Source of the DNA: Linum tenue
Taxonomy: Eukaryota > Streptophyta > Magnoliopsida > Malpighiales > Linaceae
Reading direction: 5' to 3'
DNA: 64,000 bases
NCBI GenBank assembly: GCA_946122785.1
Contig: CAMGYJ010000004.1
Span: 22,019,684 to 22,083,683, forward strand
Part shown: one piece after another, positions 10,276 through 20,160 of the stretch
Position numbering within the stretch: position 1 is the stretch's first letter
Layout of the letters: the number at the start of each line of letters is the position of its first letter
Notes under the pieces: model-generated
Told to the model about the DNA's origin: nothing
The model's database searches: none
What the model saw: only the letters and a program-made list of their open reading frames with translations
Position numbers and translations under genes: made by a program

Positions 10276-11516
10276 CTAAGGGTCCTCGAGCTTGATCAGC
10301 AGCTCTGCGCGCTCGACAGCACCTCCCAAATACAACTTGAGGAGGTGGCCATTCACCTTGAATGGCTCGGTTTGAGCATTGCTGATCTCCACCGCACCGT
10401 GCGGGAAAACTTGGGTGACCGTGAAGGGTCTCGACCACCTCGAATGGAGCTTGCCCAGAAAGAGTTTCAGGCGTGCATTGAAGAGCAGAACACGATCACC
10501 TACCTGAAACTCCTTCAGGCCCCTCAACCTCGCGTTGTGGAGAAGCTTGGTGTGCTCTTTGTAGAGCAAGGTGTTCTCGTAGGCATGGTAACGCCACTCC
10601 TCCAACTCCAGCAGCTGCAACTTACGCTATGTACCTGCAACACTCAAATCCAGGTTTAGCAGCTTAATGGCCCAGAAGGCCTTGTGCTCTAGCTCTACCG
10701 GCAAATGGCACGCCTTCCCATAGACAAGCCTATAGGGAGAAGTGCCAATCGGATTTTTATAGGCAGTCCTATACGCCCAGAGAGCATCATCAGCTCGGCC
10801 TGCCCATTTGACTGGGGATAGTAGGCCACCGACACCTAATGCTTAACGCCATAGCGAGAGAGGAGTTTAGTGAATTGCCCTTGAAAATGGGTTCCTCTAT
10901 CACTAATAATGGCGCGAGGTGTCCCGAACCGGGAGAACAGCTGCTTCAGAAATGAGCAGACCCGTCTTGCATCATTGGTGGGCATGGCTTGAGCTTCTGC
11001 CCACCTCGAGACGTAGTCCACTGCAACCAATATGTACAGATTGCCAAAAGATGGAGGGAATGGGCCCATGAAATCGATACCCCAAACATCAAAAATTTCA
11101 CAAATAACAGAGATATGTTGGGGCATCTCATCCCGGGCAGAAATGTTACCTGACCTTTGGCAGCGGTCGCACTGTCGTGCAAAGGTGTCTGCATCCTTGA
11201 AGAGCGAGGGCCAATAGAAGCCCGACTGTAGCACCTTCCGCGCCGTGCGGTTTCCTCCATGATGACCTCCAGTAGGTCCCTCGTGACATTGAGACAAGAT
11301 GTCTCCCATCTCATGCTCCATGACACAGCGCCGGATCACGCCATCTGCTCCGATTCTGAAGAGGTAAGGATCCTCCCAGAAGTAGTGCTTTAGATCGGAG
11401 AAGAACTTGCGCTTTGCATGAGTAGCCATCCCCTTGGGTAACTGCTTGCCCACCAGATAATTGGCAAAGTCAGAATACAAAGGGGCCACGCTTTCCACCA
11501 GTGTCATCGCCAGCAA
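10276..11516 (-). pseudogene. Integrase (broken)
   Basis: Two frames. 10836-11516 holds the zinc-binding HHCC region (HEGPTGGHHGG, CDRCQR) and the catalytic core (GIDFMGPF with the first Asp, IISDRGTHF with the second Asp) up to GVKH and a TAG stop. Beyond the stop NGQAE keeps the catalytic Glu, then roughly a hundred bases appear deleted before an [12 protein letters not shown] stretch. 10276-10620 encodes the C-terminal domain (KEFQVGDRVLLFNARL) and ends at a TAG or TAA near 10276. No chromodomain is seen, as expected outside chromoviruses. The enzyme would be inactive. Confidence 0.8.
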
Positions 11517-13259
11517 TCGCTCACCGGGAAGGAGTCGTCGATCTCTTCCACGAAGTTGTCCACCGGAGGGGCTTCCAACCGTGAGAGATGATCTGCAGCA
11601 ACATTCTTGGCTACTTTCTTGTCCCGGATCTTGATGTCAAACTCCTGCAGCAGCAGGATCCAGCGGATGAGCCTAGGCTTTGCATCAGCCTTGCTCATCA
11701 GGTAGCGAATCGCCGTGTGGTCAGTGTAGACCACCACATGGGAGAGCACCAGATAGGGTCGGAACTTATCAAACGCATACACCACAGCGAGGAGCTCCTT
11801 CTCAGTTGTGGTGTAGTTCTCCTGTGCATCGTTCAAGGTCTTGGACGCGTAGTAGATGGGCTGGAACTGCTCCGACTGCATAGTCACTCACATCGCACAT
11901 AAGCTCAAAAGGAAGAGACCAGTCAGGAGTCACCATGATAGGTGCATGGGTGAGCTTCTCCTTCAGAGTCTCAAATGCAGCTGTGCACTCGGGAGTGAAC
12001 TGGAATGGTGCATCCTTCTCCAGCAGCTTGGTCAAAGGCAGGGCAATCTTCGAGAAATCTTTGATGAAGCGCCGGTAAAAGCCTGCATGACCCAGAAAGC
12101 TGCGAATCCCCTTCACAGAAACGGGAGGAGGTAGCTGACTGATCGTCTCAATCTTCGCACGATCCACCTTAATCCCCTGCTTGGAGATCTTGTGCCCGAG
12201 CACAATACCCTCACGAACGATAAAATGGCACTTCTCCCAGCTGAGTGCCAGATTAGTTTCCTCGCACCTCTTCAGAACGAGTTCCAGGTTATGGAGACAG
12301 TGAGTGAAGGAGTCCATACACCGAGAAATCATCCATGAAGACTTCCATGATATCTCCAACCAGTCGGTCGAAGATCGCCAGCATGCGTCTCTGGAAGGTC
12401 GCCGGTGCATTACACAACCCAAATGGAATTCTCCGGTAAGCAAAGGTACCGAAGGGGCAAGTGAATGTGGTCTTCGCCTGATCCTCCGGTGCAATATGAA
12501 TCTGGAAGTAACTAGACATGCCATCCAGGAAGCAATAAAACTCATTGCCAGCCAACCTTTCCAGCATCTGATCAATGAAAGGTAGGGGAAATGATCTTTC
12601 CTGGTGGCGTCGTTCAGGGGCCGGTAATCGATGCAGACTCTCCAGCCGGTCACGGTCCGCATCGGGATCAACTCCTTCTTCTCATTTGGGACCACAGTCA
12701 TCCCGCCTTTCTTCGGGACCACCCGAGTGGGACTGACCCACTTGCTATCAGATATAGCAAAGATGATCCCTGCATCCATGAGCTTCACAATCTCTGCCCG
12801 GACCACTGCCTCCAAGTTAGGAGACAATCTCCTCTGTGGCTGCCTGACTGGCTTAACCTCATCCTCCATCAAAATTCTGTGGGAGCAGAAGGATGGGCTA
12901 ATGCCTCTTATTTCTGTGATCTTCCATGCCATGGCCCGGGCATACTTCTGCAGCAGAGCCACCAGCCTGCTCTTCTGCTCGGGTGTCAGATCCGAGCTAA
13001 TAATAACCAGGAGCTTATTCCCCTCCCGGAGAAATGCATACTCCAGGTGAGATGGGAGGGGTTTAAGCTCCAACTCTGGTGGCTCCTCCAATGATGTAGC
13101 GAGCCGGGGTGAGATGGGGATCGGCTTGAATGGTATCTCTCGCCCCTCAATCGCAACCTCGTCCAGCTCCGCAAGCCACTCCTCCAGCTGCACATCCTGT
13201 GATGCCTGTACCCGCACTCGTAATGGCGAGTGCGGTCCCAAAATCAGCAACAACATCAC
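11504..13259 (-). pseudogene. Reverse transcriptase and RNase H (frameshifted)
   Basis: The RT region starts near 13080 and contains the fingers motif (VRQPQRRLSPNL), VPKKGGMTVVPN and WRVCIDYRPLNDATRKDHFP. The palm block with FYCFLDGMSSYFQI and the catalytic VFMDD lies in a different frame (about 12310-12580), framed by two small compensating indels. Downstream are LGHKISKQGI and YRRFIKDFSKIA. RNase H follows at 11504-11887 with TTTEKE and YTDHTA, ending in ADHLSRLE, the usual RNase H/integrase linker. Catalytic residues are present but the frame is broken. Confidence 0.85.
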
Positions 13260-13872
13260 AGTAATCTAGATCATCATGGAGCTGGGGGTGTTTCATATTA
13301 TCAGAAACAGAGAAGGTGATTTGTTCACCCCCAACTCTCAAAATCAGTTTTCCATCATTAACATCAAATAGCGCCTTGGCGGTGGCGAGAAAAGGTCTAC
13401 CCAGTATCAATGGCACATCAACATCCTCATTTATGTCCAAAATCACAAAATCAACAGGATATGAAAATGGCCCTACTGCGACTATCAAGTCCTCTGCTAT
13501 ACCCCTAGGATGCACAATGGATCTATCAGCAAGCTGGATGCTCATCCTAGTATCACTGGGTTCACCTAGGCCTAGCTTCTTAAACAGTTTATAAGGCATG
13601 ACATTTATGCTAGCGCCTAAATCTGCCAAGGACTTCCCTACATGCAAACTACCAATCATGCAAGGGATAGTGAAACTCCCTGGGTCTTTTCGCTTCTCTG
13701 GTAGTTTGTTCTGCAGGATGGCAGAACACTCCTCATTGAGCATCACCGTTGACAGCTCCCCAAGCTTCCTCTTGTTGGTGAGGAGATCCTTCATGAATTT
13801 GGCATACTTGGGCCTCTTCGATAATGCCTCCACGAAGGGCATGCTAATGTTTACCTGCTTCAGCATTGCCAT
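13147..13872 (-). pseudogene. gag C-terminus and aspartic protease
   Basis: A retropepsin-type domain: SFTIPCMIG, then the active site SLADLGASINVMPY (Asp-Leu-Gly-Ala-Ser), then VDFVILDI and PLILGRPFLATA. The upstream part is the conserved Athila linker (AKFMKDLLTNKRKL, NEECSAILQNKLPEK). The same linker is found at 63720-63960 in the element at the right edge. The frame differs from both neighbours, so expression would have needed an intact polyprotein. Confidence 0.85.
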
Positions 13873-13929
13873 GAATTTGGCGAACTCGGTCTCCAGTCAG
13901 TCCTTGTGCAACCGAGTAGGAAAGGGAAG

Positions 13930-14948
13930 CTATGGTACATACTCCTTCACCACTGGTTGCGGTTTAGGAGCAGGCACCTCAACCTCCTTCTCCATTTCTT
14001 CCTGATTAGCTGGAAGTGCTGAAGCAGGGGTCTCTCTCTCCACTGCCCGAACAGGTGGATCGGTAGTCACCTTGCCACTCCTAGTCGTGATGGCACTGCA
14101 GTTGGCATTCGGGTCCTGCGGGTGAGGGATGGTCTCACCAGGCAAGGTACCAGGAGTCCTCTGGGCTACAGCCTGGGCAACACTCCCAAGCTGGGTCTGT
14201 ATATCCCGCAGCACAGCCTGCGTGTTTCTCTGACCAGCTTCTAGCTCCAAGAATTTGCCTGAAGCTTTCTCCATGAATTGCTCAATGTTATTGAACTTAT
14301 TTGCGCTGGAGGTGGCCAGAGAACCCACCAAATCTCTCAATTCCGCCATCTAGTCACTCTGTACTGGGGCTGCTGGTGCTGCCCCTGTCTGCTAAAATGG
14401 TCGCACCTGTGACTGAGGTGGAACTGGCCCCTGTCTGGGCTGGTAGAGTGGCTGCTGTGGCTGCTGAAATTGCCCTTGTCTGGGCTGGTACGGAGGCCTC
14501 TGGAAACCAGGTGGTCCCTGGGGAGCTGGTGGTTTGGGATTTGCCCCAGGCCAAGAAAAGTTAGGATGTTGGCGCCACCCCTCGTTATAGGTGTTGCTGT
14601 AGGGGTCGAAGCGCCTGGCATACTGATGAAGTCCACCTGGTCCTGGGGAGTAGACGATTCCCTCATCGCCTGGCAGTCCTCCACGGTGTGATGGGAGCTC
14701 TCACACCACTGGCAATGCATCGCCTGCGGCTGTCCTGTACCTGCAATCAAACCAGAACGATCGATAGCTGAAACCAGCTTCGATACCACCTGCACCAAAT
14801 CAGTTGACTGGGTGCCCACAGCATGCACACCCCATCCTGGTGCTCGTCTCGATCTCCTGGCAGTGCCCCAATCGTACCCGTTCTCCGCCATCTCCTCAAA
14901 GAGTTGATTTAGTTGTGGCGGTGTTTGGTCAGCATGTTCCTGCCACAA
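13930..14948 (-). pseudogene. gag C-terminal half with zinc knuckle
   Basis: Two frames: 14337-14948 and 13930-14349. The first contains LNQLFEEMAENGYDWG, then the CX2CX4HX4C knuckle (CQWCESSHHTVEDC) that binds nucleic acid in gag nucleocapsids, followed by a Gln/Pro-rich stretch. The second carries a helical region and the ITTRSGK motif common in Athila/Tat gag-pol linkers. A frameshift near 14350 separates them. Confidence 0.75.
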
Positions 14949-14954
14949 ACCGAG

Positions 14955-15626
14955 TCAATCAGCTGCTTGTCCTCCGGGAAGAGGGCTTGATAGAAAGAGA
15001 CTGGTGTATCTCTCCCAAGCATCCCTGATGGTCTCATCCTCATCCTGAGCAAAATGTGTAATTTGCTTCTGCAGGTCAGCCGTCTTGGATGGAGGATGGT
15101 AGCAGGTGAGGAACTTGTCCGCTAGGTTGGCGAACGTGGTGATAGAGCCCGGAGGTCGAGTGTCTAGCCACTCCTTGGCTTGCCCCTCCAGAGTGAATGG
15201 GAAGTACCTCAGCTGGATGGCATCTGCTGGTACCCCATTGATCTTGATTCCATCGATGCGCTCGTGGAATCGCCTGAGATGTGATCGGGGGCACTCCCCC
15301 TCCTTACCACGGAACACCACTGAACCGCGCATCATGGTGATTACTGAGGTGCTCACCTCAAAATTGTTGGCTGAGACATGAGGGTGTTGAATGGGTGACC
15401 TCATGTCCGCAGCTCTAGCGGTCCAGTAGGATCCCATGGTCTGCTCATCTGGATTAATCACATCATGGTTCTGTGGATCAACCATCTCTTCTTCTTCTTC
15501 GATCTGCAGCTGTGATAGCGCCTCCTCCATAGCCAGTCGCGCCTTTAGAGCCCGCTTGAAGTTCCTGCAGGTTCGTTCAAGCTCCTGGTCTAATGGTAGT
15601 AGATCTCCCAACTGGCTACGGGTCAT
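14955..15626 (-). pseudogene. gag N-terminal half
   Basis: A retrotransposon gag (capsid) domain. FRGKEGECPRSHLRRF, IQLRYFPFTLEGQAKEWL, and FLTCYHPPSKTADLQKQI followed by ETIRDAWERY are the usual landmarks. The last 20 codons or so (SSPLPGGQAAD, then a TGA) are out of frame; the expected peptide lies in a neighbouring frame before the original frame resumes at about 14940. The start ATG at 15626 follows the PBS by about 130 bases. Confidence 0.8.
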
Positions 15627-15746
15627 GCACTACCTGCACACAATCAGCAGAAGCAACCCGTGAAGGCACACAGGTGGAAGAGAAAAAATGCAATAAAGAA
15701 AAAGCTAGAGTAACAAATTCTCACGTTTCCCCAATAACCTAGAGGG

Positions 15747-15764
15747 TCCCCGGCAACGACGCCA
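15747..15764 (-). other. Primer-binding site, tRNA-Asp type
   Basis: On the minus strand TTGGCGTCGTTGCCGGGG lies a few bases inside the 5' LTR end. It matches the complement of plant tRNA-Asp except for a single G-to-A type change at the CGCC. Confidence 0.8.
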
Positions 15765-15770
15765 AAAACT

Positions 15771-17056
15771 TGACACGCCAAAACACAACACCAAACTGCG
15801 ACCAAGTGTAATCGCAGCCCGGGAATGCAGTGACAGGCAAGTTCTATTATCAACCCGGGGTCTAGATCTACTGCTTACTCCGTGATTATCTATTATCTAG
15901 CCAACTAATTCGATTGATTGTTGTTTAAAGCAAAAGCAGTAAGAAAGCAGGAAATGGTTCGGTTTTCAAAAGCAGGAAAGAGTCACTCGGGAATGAGTCC
16001 CCCTAGCTCCTTAGTTAGGTTCAATTGTAATTACCCTGGGTTGATTTACTGTTGATTAGACTACGGAAGATCCGACAGTAGCTTGGAATCTCTTAAGCTG
16101 ACCAAGCCCTCTCAGTTTAACTACCCGGCAGACGACTAGTCTTCACCGGGATAGAAAGCTGAGGCTATGAACACAGAACTCCACTACTGGAATTGAATTC
16201 CAGTACAAAGCAGTAAACTGGCTAACTCTCGTATAACCAATCTCCTGCTATCGAATGAAGAGGCTCTAACAACCTAATCAGATTCTATCTATCTCAGGTT
16301 GCAGCAGAAATCAAGAAAAGCTGATCAGACTTCAATCAATTCAATAAACATGCATCATTCGATTAAAACCAAACAGTATAATCATCCCAAGTCATTACAA
16401 TCGAATCCCTAACACAAGGAACTAGGGTTCTTCATACCCAAGTGAGAGAAAGGTTCTACTCCATAGAGAGAGAAAGGAAAACAGAAATCAGAGTAGTCAT
16501 ACTCATAAAGATGAGTAAAATCTGCTCTGGGATGTCAATCTTCACTCCTGGGGACGCAATCTGGGCTTCAATGGTGAGAAATCCACTCCAAATAGCTCCT
16601 AGGGTTTGTTCTTCGCTCTTTCTCTCTCTAAAATTCTGTTTTTGCTCTAAAAACTCGAATGAATCTTCCTTGGCTCGAATCTGCCTCCAAAAACCCGACT
16701 CTGGGCGAAATACGGGCAGAATTACGGCCGTAATCACGGCCTGCCCGTAAATCGCCCAAAATGCACGTTTCAATTTACTCTGACAGAGGAAGATTTACGC
16801 CCGTAATTCCACAATTACCGCCAGTATTTTAGTAATTACGGTCGTAATTTGGCAGGGGCTGCCCGTAATTTGCCCTGTGAATCGCCATCTGACCTCCAAA
16901 TGACCCGAAACTTGCGCCTATGCACCTCTTTACTTGCTAGGACCTGAAATACTCCAAAACAACACAACCTAGCGTAAAATAGGCCAAGGAACAATCAATT
17001 CGAGCCAAAATGGACAGGAAACCAGAGTGAAAACACGTGCAAATACGATGCTATCA
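15771..17056 (-). repeat. 5' LTR of the autonomous-type element
   Basis: A 1286-bp LTR with ends TGACACGCC and GATGCTATCA (plus strand), the partner of 4533-5920. It lacks about 100 bases of the dyad region, apparently by recombination between two AATTACGGTCGTAATT copies. Its flank (CTTGC) continues into chromovirus LTR sequence. Confidence 0.88.
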
Positions 17057-18946
17057 CTTGCTGATCACAGGTTGGCTGGTTAGGATTTCCTCCTCTACGA
17101 TCTGGTGAGTGAGTTGGGGTCAGTCTACGCCCTTACGATTGAAAACTCTAATACTTTAGTATTCTTCTCTAAGCACTTAACTTCCACTAGTGGAAGTCGT
17201 TTTGTACTTCCACTATTAACAATCTTAACTCATAATCTTAAAGCTCAAAACTTGACTTAAATCTTTTGACTGACACGGGGATCCCTCACTAGCTAGTCCG
17301 GTTGCCAACTCATAAGTATGAGAAGCCATTCAGGCTTTCCTTAAACTTAAACTTAGTTAGGGGAGTTGTAACGATTCATCCCCCCTAACATCTTAAACTT
17401 ATCGTGGTGGCTCTTCACCACGATTCTCAAGAGCATAACTGCTGCCCATATTAAAAGTCTCAAGAGCATAACCGCTGCTCTATCTCAAAATGTCTCAAAA
17501 GGCAACGGACTGGCGCTAGTGACTAAAAACACTTAAAATGACTTCACCTTCTTGAAGGTGAGTTACTTCTTTAAAAGAACTTGTTTCTTAACTCTAAAAA
17601 TAACTTATAAACGGAAAGCTTTAAATTAACTAAGAACTCATGCACATTCACATCAAACATAGCTCAAACAAAATCACATATCATCAACCATAAGCACAAT
17701 CAAACAACGACAATCACTTCATCAACATAAGCAAGGCTTGTAATTCTTGAGAGAACATGTAAGGCGTAGAATTTGCCCCCTTTACACTCACCTTGTAAAG
17801 CTGACTCCTCGATTCTTTACTCGAAGAAAACCCTCCTAGCCGAAATATCTCGGTGAACCTATTAATAAGAAAGTCATCTCCTTACTCGACCTTTCTCGAT
17901 TTAGAATTCCCTTTTGGGTCACTAGAACATCCTCTCCTCGACATCCAGCCCTCGAGACTCGCTCACAAGGTCCCTTAACCCCCTTTAAAAAAATTTCTAG
18001 AAACAATCCCTTCAAAACCGACCACTTTTCCTAATTATTTTAGTCTTTGACGAATTTTCCACCTAACTTGAACCTTCTTAAAAATTCGGATAATAATTTT
18101 CATACATCAATCAAGAGTACTTATACCCTGAAAAATTATCAAACCCTTATAAACTCCTCAGAAATATTTTTATTTAATTAAAATGAATGTTCGAACAATT
18201 TCTAAAATTAAAAATACATCTTCAAAAATCCCGAAATTAAATTACAGCCATCTCCTGGACCTCCCTCAATTTATAAAAAATTTAAACTCAAGAACAAACC
18301 CCAAAAAGACTCGAAACAATTTAAACCATCTAAAACAGATTTCTGAAAATTCCCAGCAGCTTTAGTGACCACCCAAACCTGTCACTAAAAGCCCGAGCTT
18401 CGAATTAGTCTAACGATGAATAGAGTTTAGAAACCACGAAGGGGTTTGTGATCCTTCCCTAGCAATGCAAAAGCGATGAGATCGGAATCGGGGTCGGGAT
18501 TGGGATCGGCTGCCGACACTCTTTTCTTCCACTCGCGCGGCTGGGGACTTGCGGCCCTGGGGAATTTGATCTTGCTGAATTGGTTAATGAGTTAATTGAG
18601 AGGCGGCAGGGTTTGGGGAAAGACAGGTGCGGTTTGGGGAAAATTAAAGGGAGTCGAGGGTTGGGGAAATTTGGTTTCTCGCGGCTGCTTGCTGGGAAGA
18701 AACGAATGGGGCGGGTGTTTATTGCTGGCGGTGGGGAATTAAAAGGAAGGGGGGGTTTCTCGTGAGGGTTGGGAATTAAGTGGAGGGGGCCGCTCGGCCC
18801 CAGGTAGGGTGTATATATAATTTTTTTATAATAATAATAATTATTATTATTATTACTAATCCGCGATTGCAACTTTTAGTACGCAATTGTCAACCCAACC
18901 GATCACGTATTAAGGTCGAACCTAACCCAAAATTAGGGATGTTACA
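17057..18946 (-). repeat. Chromovirus LTR (partial, long)
   Basis: The right edge is sharp: on the minus strand the LTR starts TGTAACATCCCTAATTTTGG after a GGGTGGAGGAAA purine tract. A TATA-like ATTATATATA on the minus strand lies near 18810-18822, beside an (AAT)n/(ATT)n run (18827-18858). Tekay-type chromoviruses have similarly long LTRs. The low-coordinate end is cut by the insertion ending at 17056. I see no genes inside. Confidence 0.65.
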
Positions 18947-19475
18947 TTTCCTCCACCCTTATAAAAATTTCGTTCCCGAAATTTGAACGGTAGAGCAATC
19001 ACTTGAACGATTTAACGCTGTCTTCGAAGGAACGATGCTAGTTGGGATATAACATTTCCCTCTCCCTTAAGAAATTTCGACCTCGAAATTGTAGGTTGAA
19101 CTGGGTTGCTAGCAATCGTAAATCCGGCCTGAACCACCAGGTCTTATTATTGATAAATCGAGAAATGGGAACTAAAAAGAGTGCTAAAAGTGCAAGTACA
19201 CAGAAGTTCACCCACTAACGATCTAAACACCAAAAAACAACTCTGGGTACTTCTCTCTCATGCTACTCTCTGTCTCCCAAGTCGCAGCCTCGCTGCCCTG
19301 GTTTCTCCATACCACCTTTACCATGGCAATCTTCTTCCTCCTCAACTCCTTTTCCTGCCTATCCACAATCTGGATTGGAACCTCCTCATAGGTCAAATCA
19401 TCTTCCAACTGGATGTCCTCGTGTTTGATCACTTCTCTGGGTTGGATCGATACGCCCTTAGCATGCTGACGTGAA
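18947..19475 (-). pseudogene. Chromovirus pol 3' end with chromodomain
   Basis: The minus-strand frame 19223-19475 reads LEDDLTYEEVPIQIVDRQEKEL, then KVVWRNQGSEAATWETE and MREKYPELF, which is the chromodomain at the integrase C-terminus of Tekay-like chromoviruses. Upstream FHVSMLR in a shifted frame is the usual lead-in. The remaining pol is absent; the boundary near 19476 is where the MULE-related sequence begins. Chromodomains guide insertion to heterochromatin in this clade. Confidence 0.75.
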
Positions 19476-19572
19476 AACGTCTGAGTTTTTTCCAGAAATA
19501 GCACCTTTAAAAAAAATTACAAAACTAGCACCCTTCCAAAAATATTTACAAAACTAGCACCCTTTTTTTTGG

Positions 19573-19948
19573 ACCGCACCCTTGTGGTGCGTTTTATATA
19601 TAAACCGCATCCTCCAGGTGCGTTTTCTATATAAACCGCACCTGTAGGGTGCGGTCCATTTTTCTGGGGCTAAAGCGCATCTTGGCCATGCGTTTTCACG
19701 TCTGCCCTACACAAAACGCATGGCCGAGGTGCGGTTTTGGCCTGACCTAGGCAAACCGCTCCTTAGAGATGCGGTTCAATCCTCCAAAACCAAACCGCAT
19801 ATCTAAGGTGCGGTTTAGCCACACAGACCGCACTTGGGGGGTGCGGTCTGTGTGTCAATTATTTTCCGACACCCGACAATCACCCATGCAGAATTATAGA
19901 TGTAGGGCTGCATGGCAGACCAAAACCGCACCTTAGAGGTGCGGTTTT
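19573..19948 (+). repeat. Array of nine AACCGCACC...GGTGCGGTT palindromes
   Basis: Nine imperfect dyads of 21-27 bp: 19573-19593, 19602-19625, 19633-19656, 19672-19695, 19713-19738, 19753-19776, 19792-19816, 19825-19849, 19922-19948. Each has arms near ACCGCA(C/T)C and G(G/A)TGCGGT around a 4-6-base loop that varies (CCTTGTG, TTAGA, TTGGG). The last lies about 12 bp before a TATA box. They could be transposase-binding or regulatory sites. Confidence 0.85.
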
Positions 19949-19960
19949 CCTCATTTTTTT

Positions 19961-20160
19961 GCCTATATAAGATTGTCCGGAAAACCTCTACTCTTCACAC
20001 CTCTCCTTCTCTCTTTTCATTATCCTGTTGTATCTCTATATTTCTTTAGTGTTTTTGCCATTAACATTAACTCGTAAGTTTATTTTGTGTTACTTTTTAT
20101 TGTTATTTGTGATTTGTGATTTTTATGATATTAACTGAACCACGGTTTTTTTGTGTGCAG
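19961..20160 (+). promoter_or_regulatory. TATA box, CT-rich leader and 5' UTR intron
   Basis: CCTATATAAGA at 19961-19971 is followed about 20-35 bases later by a CT-rich start-site-like stretch. TTAACTC|GTAAGTTTATT at about 20073 is a good donor, and TTTTTTGTGTGCAG ending at 20160 is a good acceptor directly before the ATG. This is a plausible promoter and 5' UTR intron for the transposase. Confidence 0.65.

Larger units (their letters stand above)
4533..17056 (-). mobile_element. Autonomous-type Athila/Tat-lineage Ty3/gypsy element
   Basis: A full-structure element on the minus strand: 5' LTR 15771-17056, tRNA-Asp PBS, gag, protease, RT, RNase H, integrase, a tandem-repeat region, an extra 3' ORF, a long non-coding tail, PPT and 3' LTR 4533-5920. 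The order protease-RT-RNaseH-integrase defines Ty3/gypsy. The tRNA-Asp primer and the extra ORF after integrase fit the Athila/Tat lineage. Every ORF has stops or frameshifts, so this copy is not autonomous today. The flanks (AAACT left, CTTGC right) are not a clean target duplication, so the left junction is rearranged. Confidence 0.85.

Noticed and set aside
4526..17061. 5-bp target duplication for the 4533-17056 element
   Set aside because: Flanks are AAACT and CTTGC; they do not match.
19573..19948. CRISPR-like array of repeats
   Set aside because: The units are palindromes without unique equal-length spacers, upstream of a plant transposase gene. The genome is a plant nuclear one.
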